This document shows, one piece after another, positions 1 through 12,800 of a stretch of DNA of 64,000 bases. Within the stretch, counting starts at the first letter, position 1. Every line of letters begins with the position of its first letter. The translations under genes and the position numbers were made by a program. Under the pieces are notes generated by a model. It did not search any database, was not told where the DNA came from, and worked only from the letters and a program-made list of their open reading frames with translations. This stretch comes from Morinoia aosen (Eukaryota; Arthropoda; Malacostraca; Amphipoda; Talitridae). The stretch spans positions 12,356,001-12,420,000 of the forward strand of contig CM059563.1 in NCBI GenBank assembly GCA_030386875.1. The letters are read 5' to 3'.

Positions 1-3000
1 GAAATGAGATATTTGCGAAAACGGAAATGTAGTAGAATTTTTAAGTTGTTGAAGCTACTGATGAAACTCTCTGTGCGACCTTAGGTTACCTCATCTATAG
101 ATAGGCTTTTGGGACATCTATCTTTCGTGCCCACTTGGCTTCTCGTTTTCGTATCTTTTTCGTTACCTCTGCGTCTTTTATTCCTCGCCCTTCCTAATTT
201 GCTATTCTATGTGCAGGTTATCGCGTGAGGGAGCACACCTTGTGTATAACTTCTCCGTTTTCTAAAATCCATACTCTTGGTCCCTTCTCATCGCTCTCTT
301 GAGATTGCCTTTGTTGAGGCTAGGAAGTCATGAACTAACTAGTACAATTATAACTGGCCATGAGTAGAGCAAGGTAAAGGTACTTACCGTCCTCGGATGT
401 GGTTGTGGTATTCGTAAATTTTCACGGCGCAGACAGACTAATAAGCTCACGGCCGCCTGCCAACTGCAACTGAAGCTCACGGTAAGGTTGCGAAACTTTG
501 TGGTAGTGTAGTAATCATCCTTTTATGCCTGAATATAAGCAGTGGCTAATGCTATTGACGGGAAAATAACTAAATTCAAGGGAAAATATGAATCCGCTCT
601 GATTAATTTTCCCTCTCATTTTTTTTCATAATAAGGTGGACCGCCAGTTTCATTGGTGGGCGCCGAAAATGACTTCTCCCTTCTCTTGGTCGAATTTTTT
701 CAATTATGCTCGGAGTCTTTGAACTTGTTCATTTTCGCAGCCATATTCTGGCGGAATAATTCAAAATAAAATGACTTAATGGCGTACCACAACCAAAGTC
801 CTCATGATGCTATGCGTGATGTTGCTCCCAGAGACCGGATTTTCGAAACCTTTCACTTCGTCGTAGCGCAAAGCTGGCACTGAATTGTATGTCCAATAAC
901 GATATTTAGAGAGGCAGCTACCTTTACTTCATGTAGATATTGAGGTATATCAATGATTTTTATATCTTTATAATTTTTAAAAAGATGTAATTTTATTACA
1001 GTTTTTGCTTCAAGGTAATACGATCAGTTTCAAATTCTGATAGCTATACAATTAGTCTATTCTGCGGTGCACTCTTCGTAAAGCTTTAAGAAAGGCAAGA
1101 AACATAGCGTGTTTCATAAAAGGTAAGTTCATAGCGTAAAGAGAATGGTTTCACAAAACTTTGCACAAAAAAAATATTCGCTGAGAAAAATTCTTCATAA
1201 GGCTTCAAAGTCACAGCATAAACAATTTATCCAAGAAAGATTATTGAAAATAAAACTTACATGTGTTTTATTTTCGTTTTCGGGCTACGGTTAGTAAATG
1301 ATGATGTTTCCCTTGCTTTTAAGTACTAAATGGATCCTTCTGGGTATAGAAAGGCAATGTTGGTAAAGTTGGAGTGCTTCATAGTGACACTGCTTCTTAG
1401 GCACATTCTTCAGGCCTGAGATGCTGGTGGGTTGCGATTTCTTCAGTTCCTTCTTTTGAACACCAGGTATTTTTTTTACCGAATTTAAAGTTTGTAGAAC
1501 TCGAACCCAAGTCTGGGTTACTTCTTGTTTGTGGTGACCGTGGTTGAAGGGCCAACAGCACTTACCTTTTATGCGATATTGCCTAGGTTAGAAACCACGC
1601 AATGCGGTGCCGGTGTTTCTTGCATTTGAAATAAATAGAAGAATTGGCCGTAATTTTCTACTCAACCCAGATGTTTGAATTGGGTTACGATCAAATGGAG
1701 GTATTGGTCATAGCATCCTCGCATTAATGCTAAGGCATTTGAACTCTCAATGTTTAGTATGACATACACCAAGCCAGTTGATATGAAGCTTCCTCTGTTT
1801 TCCGTTCTTATTTAAAATGACAAAGAATTTAGGAACCCAGGAGCCCGGCTTTCTTGGTGATACGATAAGGGAGGAAGAGAGGCGATTGCTTTTTTAGTTT
1901 GGAAATGCCATCCTTGTCGGTTGCGGGTCTGCTTCTATGCGTATTACTGATATTTGCTGCGGAAACAGCATGAAGCATTCGTGTTCTTTTTTTTTGCGTT
2001 TCATATTTTGGGTGGTTTATTCTGATTGCTGAAAGACGAGTTGTAACAGAGCATTGAGATGCCGCGTACACAGATCTCTTTTCACCCAGCTGTAACAGCT
2101 CGCAGAAGAGTAGTTTGTAAGGGAAACATAAATAGAGGCCGAAGTTAGTACACTACATCATCACTAGATAAGCCCACTTTTTCTTCAGGTGGGAACTCAA
2201 GTTAAACCTCTATACGTAAAGGCACGCGGAACGATTTCATAAATTTGGAATTGTATGCGTAGATGTGATCATTCTATAAAAATAGCACTTGCTGCTGCGG
2301 CACGGCAAACGAAGCTTAGACATAAAGTGCAGGAATATTCGTCACGAAAGCGTCAGTATACGATACCTGCATACGTGCTCCTTCTCTTCCTCGTTTTCGT
2401 AACCTAGTTTCGAACGAAACTTGAAGGAATTTTTTTACACATGGCCAGTCACAATTGAAGTACGAAGCTCCTGCCGGGTCAGAGTATTATACCAGGACCT
2501 CGCCTCATTATGTTGATTATTTCTACCGTCTGTCTGCGGTTCATTTAGCTTATGCTGTGAGCAAAAATTTTTAACCAACAAATGTATAGTTTTTTGTACT
2601 CAGTGCATTGAATTTTTATTGCAGAATTTGTGCTGTTTGTTCCATTCTGCGACAACACTTTTAAATCTTGCATCTATGTGTTCAAACAATGAGGACGTCT
2701 TCAATCGTAGAGCTATCTCAAAATAAGGAAACCTCTCAGCTTTTCAAGTTCAGTGTTATTCACACTAACCACGGATGTCTTTTTCCTTGCGATTTTTATT
2801 TCATATTGTTATATTGCAAGTCACGGTCTCTCAAAATAACGTGTCTTGGTTTCCGCTGTAAATATTGTATGATGGTATTCATATTTTGGTACCGATACAA
2901 AATTTGACAGGACAGTCGTACTTTTCATCTGTAGAGTTCTAATACGCAATTCTGGGCTTTTTTTAATCTGTTGCAGAGTGTGTGTCGATTGATGGTTGTG

Positions 3001-3430
3001 TTGAAAATTTGTTAAAATCTCAAATAGTGCTTTTGTCGGATTATAATTGTTGTAGGAATAAATCTTTTATTTTAATGTTATTAAAAGAACTGGGTGTACT
3101 CACACACTCTTTTACTGGAGGCCTATCATATCATACATATCATTTCTGCGCCATCAGTGACTATCCTTCTACATATAATTTAATGGCCTTTTTGGAGAAA
3201 ATAATGAAAGCCAGAACGAACTAATGCATCATAAAATAACGCGAACTAAGCTTGTTCTGATAGCTTTGCCCATTGTATTTGTATCTTTTTACTTGTGTGA
3301 ACTGTTATTAAAGCAATGACCAAATTGCTTTTGCAACGAAATTAAAATTGGAAATTTTTGTACTTCATTCTATTTATTTTTTCGTCATGTTTTGCGCTGA
3401 AATTCAAGGAACGAATCTTTGGGCTTTATG
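1..3430. other. Upstream intergenic DNA, no gene seen
   Basis: AT-rich sequence with only short open frames (80 codons or fewer) that lack flanking splice sites or recognisable motifs. The only structured item is a dispersed repeat at about 79-345. I see no exon or RNA gene here. Confidence 0.6.
79..345 (+). repeat. Dispersed repeat family D, copy 1
   Basis: This stretch aligns by eye with 58364-58662 in the same orientation. Shared blocks, in order, are GGTTACCT, CTATAGATAGGC / CTCTAGATAGGC, CCCACTT, TATGTGCAG, CCATA and GAGATTGCCTTTGTTG. Divergence is high (roughly 30 percent by eye), so it is an old interspersed element. Neither end has an obvious inverted repeat, poly(A) tail or target duplication that I could fix. 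Class unknown. Confidence 0.55.
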
Positions 3431-3439
3431 TGTCACTCT

Positions 3440-3740
3440 CTGAAGCGCAATACCGGTAACTCAAAGCAACCGTCTTTGTGTTCCGATTGTCACACTCAGT
3501 AAGGAACTCGAAGCGTGCGTCTTTGTACAAGCGCGGCTTAGGTGGCAGACCAGGAAGAACCGCCCAAACGAGTAGGCGTCACGAGTTCGGAGGAGCGGTC
3601 ACCCCGCGGGCCGCGAGGCTCCAAGCAAGTCTCTGTGTTCAGTGTTCCAGCTCAAGCGTGACGAGAGGGTTGTAATACTTGCGTCTCCGTCGCTGGTGCC
3701 TCACTCAAGGCTGGCTTGTCTTTCTCAGAAGCACCTAAAA
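3440..3740 (+). promoter_or_regulatory. GC/CpG-rich candidate promoter or 5' UTR of the ZP gene
   Basis: A roughly 300-bp island much richer in G, C and CpG than the surrounding AT-rich DNA, ending about 50 bp upstream of the ATG of the signal-peptide exon. It contains TCAGT sequences (about 3496 and 3638) that resemble arthropod initiator elements. No clear TATA box was seen. The sequence just before the ATG reads TTTCGGTAG, so a 5' UTR intron ending there is possible. Promoter function is inferred from position and composition only. Confidence 0.35.
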
Positions 3741-3789
3741 GAAATAACGTGCATGCTCCACTGTCAGTGATAATATCTCATTTCGGTAG

Positions 3790-3880
3790 ATGGCCATGGA
3801 AATCAATATAAAAATGTGCTCGCTACAAAGTATCCTGCTTGTGGTTGTATGTTTGCCATATGTCGTCATGTCTAACAAAG
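3790..3880 (+). CDS. ZP gene exon 1: start codon and signal peptide
   Basis: Encodes 30 residues plus the first base of codon 31. After MAMEINIKMCSLQS comes a hydrophobic core ILLVVVCLPYVVM, a normal signal peptide. It ends AAAG followed by the consensus donor GTAAGT, phase 1. The next ZP exon starts with the two bases AT, so the junction codon is GAT (Asp) and the reading frame continues. Met3 and Met9 are alternative starts. Assignment to the ZP gene rests on phase, order and the need for a signal peptide, not on a transcript. Confidence 0.7.
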
Positions 3881-6800
3881 GTAAGTCAAGGTTGTCTTCG
3901 TTCCCTTCCTACTTGATAACGCTAATTACGGGTTCAGGTTCTTTAGTCATTCCTTCCGTTTCAAATTCTTCACTTTTCGCTCTAATCGTGAACTTGTAAG
4001 CGCCAATTACAGCTGCAAATTCAAACTACGCGGCAAATGGGTGATACCTTCGCGTTGATTCATTTCGTCATGTACACCAAAATGCGAGAATTTTGAGGAA
4101 GAATTTTGGAAGCTGAGGTTGCGTAGTTAAGTAGGTGGGGAGGTAAGTATTGCCCGGAGAAGGATGAGGTGTGAGCACCATCCGCCTTGCAACGCTGACT
4201 GCCCAGTAAGGATCGCTGAACTTTGAAGCGAGCCGTCACCACGCATTCCAGTATGCGCCTCAATTGAACTTCGACAAGCTCTGTTTTTATCTCCTTAAAG
4301 TTCAGTTACAAGCGTAGGCAGTGAAGCAACCTTGAATTTTCTTCTCGTTTTGAGCGTCGCAAATCTCAACTCGGGAGCTACTGCCGTGGTTTAGCTCATG
4401 GATGTTTGTCCTGAACGATCTTGGGCCTGAGTTTTCAGTGACGTAATGACTAAAATATCCCTAATGGAAGAAATTATATACCTTGCTTTACAATTGAATG
4501 CTTTTTTATCGGTTCTAGCTTTCTCTGAAATTGTTTTTCAAGTTCATTTGAATTTTGAAATCGTTAAATTTGGAAAGGCAATAAGAGACCGATATTTTTC
4601 AATCATCAGGGTGATCGTACAATTGATACGAATGAGTTCTTTGCAATTTTTTTACGTTATTACACTCTTTCATGCTTCAATTGATTTTAAGTGTTTATTT
4701 AACGAATAATTAAAATTGCCCCAGTATGAAGTATATAAATTATGAAGGTAATTTAGTCTAATTATCCAAAGCCTGAAGAAGCTTTCGTTTTATTGGATCT
4801 GCAAAAGGGTTTAGTATACATGAGCTAATCGTAGTGTTTGCTACATATTTAAAATTTTCTTGCATTTGGTGTCATGCAAACTTGAACCATAGCACGTTAA
4901 TTATTCATGATTACGAATAAGCTCTTCCACATAATTTCTCAAAATGAAAATTTGCGGACTTTCAGGAAATTAAAGTTTGCATTCTCATCATATCTGAATA
5001 TTCAAGTTAATATATGCATCTACAACACTCTTCTTCAATTAGTTTATTTGCTGAAAGATTCTTAAGCTTGTTTCAAACATCGTTAATGTCATTGAAAACG
5101 AATCCAAGCGCATGTGAGCATCGTTATGTGCACAGCATTTCATTAGGTGACTCGTCGCTTCCATTTGCAGCAATTGATGAAACAGTTTTTCTTTGCATTT
5201 ATCGATATGAAGTTTATCCCTTGAAAGGTAAAATTAATTTTGTCTCTATGACACCACAGTTATTAGTTCGGCGGACTGTTTTTTCCTATACTTGTGAATT
5301 TACATGTTTTCCTGCAAAGGCTAAAGCAAGTGATAAACACTGAAGTATTCTAGTCCTCATTACCGTTGTAGTTTTTCTGCAAAGGCTAAAGCAAGTGATA
5401 AATACTGAAGTATTCTAGTCATCATTACCGTTGTAGTTTTTCTGCAAAGGCTAAAGCAAGTGATAAATACTGAAGTATTCTAGTCCTCATTACCGTTGTA
5501 GTTTTTCTGCAAAGGCTAAAGCAAGTGATAAATACTGAAATATTCTAATCCTCTTTAACGTTGCAGTTTTCCTGCAAAGGCTAAAGCAAGTGATAAATAC
5601 TGAAATATTCTATTCCTCATTAACGTTGCAGTTTTTCTGCAAAGGCTAAAGCAAGTGATAAATACTGAAATATTCTAATCCTCTTTAACGTTGCAGTTTT
5701 CCTGCAAAGGCTAAAGCAAGTGATAAATACTGAAATATTCTAGTCCTCATTAACGTTGCAGTTTTTAATTTGAAGTCTCATTTACTCGCAAATCATACGC
5801 ACTGAGACGATATTTAACTTCGTTTTTTCATGGTTTGACGAACGTATTCGGCTGATAGAGATAATTATCCTTCAAACGAGGTAAAATATATCTGCCAGAG
5901 GGGAATTGAGACGCCTGTAACTAGACTGAACAAAATTATGGTAAATTACATACGTATAACTAACGCACTGCACCTTATTAGAAATTCTAGCTCATTGTAA
6001 ATTATAAGTGTTGTCTTCAAATTGCTGTTTTTGAAACCAGTATTGTTTCAAGCGAGTTGTTTATTAGAATAATTTTTTATTCTTATAAAACACAAGCGTA
6101 GTTTGAAGCAGCAGAAAGTAATAAAATGTTTCGATGATCTACCCAAGGATTTTAAAATCAAGAAAAGATATACATTCATCGTTCTAAAATTCAGTGCATC
6201 GCAATTTGATGAACAATAAGGTTCACATTCAAGTGATATTTTATCCAACGATTCATGCGCTTATAATCGAGAGATGTGCTAGAGTTTAAAAGAAAAATTT
6301 TATCTGCATGAAAACTAATAAAATTTCCACAAACTGAAGCATCTTAAATATTGCACAGTCTCTCTGAGGTGAAGCAAACACATGCAAAGAGAATAATTTG
6401 CTACCACAACCATCTTCATCGACTGTATCTACAGTTGGCATTAAGGATAAGTGAACTTCATCAAAACACTAATCCAACTCTGATTATCTCATTTGTACTT
6501 ATTTACCCGTTCTCCGTTTTTTCCTTTTGTGTTTGATTGATTCATTCCTTGTCACTGTCCACGCTCTTCTTTCTGCAATAAAGGTTAAAATTCAACACCC
6601 TGTTTTCATTGATACCATAACGTAAAACATGAAATTTCAACATGCTGTTATGCGTTTTGGTAACCCATTTATGGAAAATGTTTTTAAATTTTTTTTACAA
6701 AACCAGCTCGACCTCCCAAGCCGCGGTTGGTGTAGCTTTTGAGAGACAAGCGAGAGCACTACGGACTGCGAACACGACTTTCAATGCGTAACGGCAACAT

Positions 6801-9800
6801 CTCTTCGTTAATTTCCGTTTCCTTGTGATATACTGAAGCCTGTCAACATCCTGTAGATAAAGTGAGACTGTTATAATTTTAATATCTCTAATTGTCATAA
6901 GCTAAGTTCAATTTGGCGCTTATGAACAATTAAATTAACTACATACAGTGATTACGAACGCATTCAGTGACTTGGAAACAAGCGTAACTTTGAATTATTT
7001 TAGTTTAAAGCAGGGGTTCTTTTTTGTATAAGACGCGTATTTGTTGCCTAAAGTAGCCTCAAAAATACGTTAGAGGCTGCAGCTTTTAGTGTCCGCAGAG
7101 AGATTAAAAATTAGGCGTAATATCGAAAGAACGGAAAACGTGCGTAGCAATGTCCTCGATATCCATTTTACGCACGTAAAGGCCAATTTGCAAATCTAAA
7201 TCTGAAAAATAGCAAATGACCGATTAGTTCTTAAACTTGCTTCATCGCAAAGTAATGCAAAGGGGTATTAGTATGCCTGTTTAAAAAATTTGAAGTTCTT
7301 TTTAGAAATAGTAAGAGATTTCATTTAGGAGAGGTAAAATCGGGCCGTGCCTATGAGTTTCTTAAGAGCTTGTACTGAAACTGTAAGAATGATTTCCACA
7401 TGTTCAAGTGAAATTAATCGGGGTAGAAAAATTCGACAGCAAAATGTAGCCGCATTTGCAACAGACGCCACGGGCAAATTGCGCAACAAAAGCAATTCCT
7501 AAGCGTCTACATGATCTTCTTCGTGACTCACAACGCCGCTGCGCAGCATTTTCTATTTTTAATGTTTCGTTTTCTCTGAGTTCACGGATGTTATGGTGTT
7601 CTTTGGATAGAATATCTATTCTTAACTTCCACCTTTTCATGTTTTACACATAAGCGTGATGAAGCAAAAAGTTTCTCTCTTAATTTTTATCTGACGCACA
7701 TCACTTCGTATAAATCAGACCCTCGTTACACGTGTACGAAAATCGCTTCTATGCATCAGTAGAAGCGATGCTATGACTATGAAACGATGCTTATTTCATT
7801 TCTTAAGTATTAGTAACTTTGTTCATTAGTTATTCGTCATTAACAATATCGATAAATAACCAGTAGCTTTGATGCCTCCATCTAAAGTAATGAGCAGTAG
7901 TGATATCTCTGAAAACTCCATAGATTAGTCTTGCGGTCATGGATCATACGTGAAATGATCACTGGCTGGAATAATAAATTTAAACGACGCTAATGCAATA
8001 TATTAGAAAAAGCCGTGGCATTTCCAAGATGAACGTTTCTACCGTGGAACAATAGACGGTCAAACAAGCGTCAAGAGATCAGGACTGTGGGGCGACCTTA
8101 CAATAAAGGCCACGAAGGAAGAGAGACGCCCATGCTGCGTGGGAAGGAGGGGCGTGTGGGAGTGGTCGCGTTATATGCCAAATCTGTGGCCATGGTCGCA
8201 GCAGCACACAGAGATGAAAGTGAAGGGGAGACACAGAGAGAGAAACAGAGCTTGGCGGAGTTTGCTCTCTGGCAATGAGCCCAGCAAGCGGTCACTTCAA
8301 TCATACGCGTGTTGACCTACTCCATCTGGTCCTGCTCTTCGTCCTGCACCTGGTCTTCCTACCTGCATCGTAGCTGCTTCTCTTTTCTGCAGCTGAAGTC
8401 AGCCTCCCATCTGCGCTCCAATGGCTTACTGAATCTTCTTCAACGAATGATATATTACAAAAAGTAATATTCCGTTTAACGATAATGTGCAAAATTAAGT
8501 GTCTATTTGCGTTGACTTGAAAAAATGAGCTCCTGCGGGATAGGAAATTGAACTAAACTTTCAGTGAACTGTTACAGTGTCGCAAAGCTTCGAGGATTCT
8601 AAGATGCTCGAGAACGTTGATGTGCGTCAGAGTTTGTTCGTGAACTACGCCCTAAGAGAACAAAGATCTGAGGTTGCAACAGTAGAAACTTCTCACCTAG
8701 TCGTGCGAACATTGGTTTTTACAGTTACACAAAGCTCCATCTGATTTATATTCATCCTATTCATAGTATGACTGACTTTGACGAAACTTTTAGACTCTTG
8801 CATAAAATACGACAGAACTTGCAATACGTGCACCGTAATGAGATATTTTGAGAGATTAAAATATTTCCTACATAATAAACAAAGATTAGATAATATCAGT
8901 TGTATCGTGTTTCCTAATGAAATAGTTCAAACTCAATCAAGTTTATCATCATAATTCCTTTTATTAACAAATTTTTGGGAGCATCTTTCTGTTTATTTCA
9001 CAGTTACAGCATGGCCTTCATCATACTCTTTGACTTAGCTTTAACGTTCGTGTGAGTTTATTAATGGAATCTAATTCCTCTTCGTCGCTTCAATAGCTTC
9101 CCGAAGGGCTCATGTTATCAAAGTTATGTGGATAGCACTCAGTACTATTATAGCTCGGTAAGGATATGCTTAGTTGGTACGAAACTCTCCTATTTGTGTC
9201 ATCGGCCCGTGACTCGCCTTTTCAATTTAACATTCATTTGCTTTGTCAAGGTATTGTCTTCTCAGTTTGTATTGCAGGGTCATTGTCACGAAAATATTTA
9301 CTCGCTTGTTAACTGTATCTACGAGTATTTGAGTGGAGGTTTAGTTATATTGAACGCTCCCACATCCTGTCCAAAAAAATTTTTTGATGCCCTGTCATAG
9401 GACGATTTGCATTATACGAGTAGTTAGATCAATTAGGGAGCGATAGAACTGAGCTGAAGCGCTTTTCTTGATGTGTGCAAGTGATACACTCTTTTCTTAT
9501 GGTCAGATATATTTCCTGGGGGACTATACTACCGGAAAATATTTGGGTATGCCATTTATTTTGTCTGCTTGAGCGAAAAGTGGATGTCAGTCATAAGTGA
9601 ATTACATTATTCCTCTTTAAAAGTATAATCATCTATAATCATTGACTATGAGAATACTTTTTCCAGATCCGAGAAATTTTGATCGCATTTTCATTTCTAT
9701 GGTGTGAACAATACAGAGTAAGCAATATCATGTTATACGAGCCCAACGCTGTGTCGTCCAGTCATTTTAATTTGTTACAAAATAGTGTGATAGGTTCACT

Positions 9801-12800
9801 AGCATGAAGCGAGTCTACTCGCTGTACTCTGGTTCGTTAATCTGGTCAATTGAGTCGGGGTGCAATTATACGAGAATGTAGATCATCCCTTCTCTCTTTT
9901 TAACGTGCTCTCTCCCACCGAGAAGCCAATTTGTGTGCGGTTTGCCTGATCCGCAACTCCTCTTGCTGCTAGTAGATGATTCTCGAACGAAGAAAATAAT
10001 TTTCTGCTCGAACTCCGTTCAAATATCTATTAAATTTTATAAACAGGCCATTGCACACCGTAATTGGTCTACTTTTTTAGGCTAACGTATGGTCTAAAAA
10101 CGAGCACTGAGGCAACCTCTAACTCCACTGAAGATGCAACAGCTGTCAGAGACCAGGAAATGCTCCTTGGCCACAAAAAAAACTCACAACCTGTTTCTCG
10201 CTTCAATTTGCGGTGGGCTGAAGGCTGGACAGCTACGTGGGATCGTACACCCGGCAGGTCAAGTTGTTTCAGTGTCTCAAGTGTTCTATTGTTTCTTTTC
10301 CATTCGAACTGAATATATGATTAACTCTTTTTGCTGTAAAAGTTAGGTGTGCTTAATTAACGTGTTTTACCATTTATTTTCAGCTTATGGATGAACATTT
10401 GACTCGAATTTATATAACTAGCAATATATGCTTTGACAGAGATATATGCAACCACTTCGTCGTAGCGTGTCATCAACGAGTCTGAAACCCAGTTTTTGTT
10501 GCATGATATCTTATTATCTTGTTAAAAAAAATTTCAATACTATCTCAAACAAAATGTTACAGTTTGTGCGTAAGTGAGCAGAACGTGTTTATCACGACGA
10601 GCATTTCTATTTCAAGCACTGACGGAAACGGTGTCGCTGCTTCCGGGAATATTTAGTCCAGCGGTTTGTGTTCATTTTCGCCATTAGAAATTTGCACTTC
10701 GTGTATAACATTGAGATGGGGAGCATTACCAAGCGCAGACGGTGTGGTGAGGGTCACAAAGCAACTGGAGTGAGCGAATGTTTACGGCGGCGGTTCAGGA
10801 AACTTCAATGCAGCTTAAGTACCGATCTTTTGTTTCGCTACAATTGACGTGAGAATCTTGACTTAGTACTTGAGGACGAGATGGGAGGAGCATTGTAAAT
10901 CATCGTGTTAATTTAAATTCATGAACAAGTGCAAACTTAAATTCATCTGACTTTCCGTAAAAACTTTTATAACAAAAAATCGTAATTTAAAACGTTTTGA
11001 TTCTGGCACGCTGCGTAGCCAAGCGGACAGGAGAACTTACAATACCAGCTGTTCGCTACGACGTCTTAGAATGTTTTGATTATTAATTACTAAAATTATT
11101 TTAGATAGATAAAGGTTTTTAGTTCACCATTGATGATGATTGAGAACGAGTAAGTACGTTTTTGCATTTTTATAAACGTTTCAAATATTTTCATCAGATA
11201 TCCACCTTGCCGCTCTTGTTATATGTATTTTAAAGCTCTCTGAGTTCCTTTAATTTCAGATTTGAGTCACATTTGAGAATTAATCATGTTTAATTTGTGT
11301 GATATTTACGCTTACTGCCCGTTGCATTTTTTAGCGCATAAATATTGAGAGAATGAAAAACCTGTCAAGCTAATGTGGTCGAGTCATTAGCTATTAACTA
11401 CTGTGAGAGCTGTAGATTTTGCGTACAGAAACAATTTACCAAATTGTTAAGGAATTGGATGCAACTTGAAATGCTTAGCCAATAACTCCGTTATTTAAGG
11501 AAAATTACAGTGCATCCTTCTATTCGGCAAGCGCATAAAATGTATTGTTGGTGAGGATAAGCAGAAGAAGAGCATTATTTTTATTAAGTTAGATGTTTCT
11601 TCTGAATATTTGTATCTTATTGTTTTTAATTTATCCAGAAATGTTAACACAAAAGCAGCTGAGCAATTCAAAAATGCACTGATAATATTTTTTGCTTGTA
11701 CGTCATCAAAGAATTATTATCTCAATATGCACTCCCCAGGTCACAGTTCAATTAAGGGTTATTTCTTATTCTCAAGGCTTCTGAAAAAAACGCATACCGC
11801 CATTATCTCAATATGAGGTTCACGTTTGGTTGACCGATAAAACTTCTCAGTAATGAGCCTTCTTGCTGAGCACTTATCAGCAGGTTCATGGAAAGGTTAC
11901 GTAGAGCAAGAAATAATGAGCATTTGAAACTAGGTATGATACATTCTGGCATGAGGCTGATACAAGATGAAGTTACATGACGCATCAATTCTCAAAGCGA
12001 GCTTAGATGGGTAGAAGCGAGTAACCGACTTCCATCGAGTTTCGGTACGTGTTTCTTCCAACTTTAATTTATAATTTAACTTTTCTCGGAGGCGAATCAT
12101 CTTGGTATCTAAAATATTATTTGACGAACTGTTGAGCTGTGTGTTATTATCTCACTCGATTCCCTTGTTAAAATTTATTTTGAAACCAGCATGTATTTTT
12201 TGTTTATCATTATCACAGTGTAGTGTTGGCAGGAAGTTGTGAAACATTGTACGAGTAGCTCAATACAAACCGGTGCGGGAAGTGCAGGAATTAGTTCTCT
12301 CTGTCACGTACGAGAAAGGTTCTTCTAATAACTAGAGATCATGATCTAGTTTCACAAGTATCGGTCACTTTTACCTCACCTTGTCGTAACACTGCTCCAA
12401 AAACTGCATCATCTTAATATAATTCAAACTGCCAGGATCGTAAGGTTTTCAAATTTGTAAAATTTATTTTCTAAACTTTCCGTCGTGAAGGCATTTGCGC
12501 TCATTGAATTTTCAAATTCAGCAGCAATTTCTTCCCTATACTCTCCTTTTTTCCTCTCAGAGCGTTAGAATGCAACAGCTTGTCAGCGCCTACCACGAGG
12601 TCTTCAGCCCCTGCAGGTCATCTTTAGAGCCAACGACGACGATTCTGACGATTTTTGTCTCCAGCCATGTACTTTGGTGACTCTAGAGCTCTCGATTAGA
12701 TGTATCTTTGTGCTTGACACTTCCAAAATAGTGTGAAGTTTGTTTCAACAGTCCTCTTTACAGTACAAACATAAAGATCCTCTAGTTGTGCAAGCACCAT

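Noticed and set aside
1500-1530. GGTTCGAGTTC on the - strand resembling a tRNA T-arm
   Set aside because: No upstream A box or complementary acceptor stem, so not a tRNA gene.
8087-8304. Overlapping + and - frames in the GC-rich island
   Set aside because: Low stop density caused by GC-rich composition; no domain and no splice-bounded structure.
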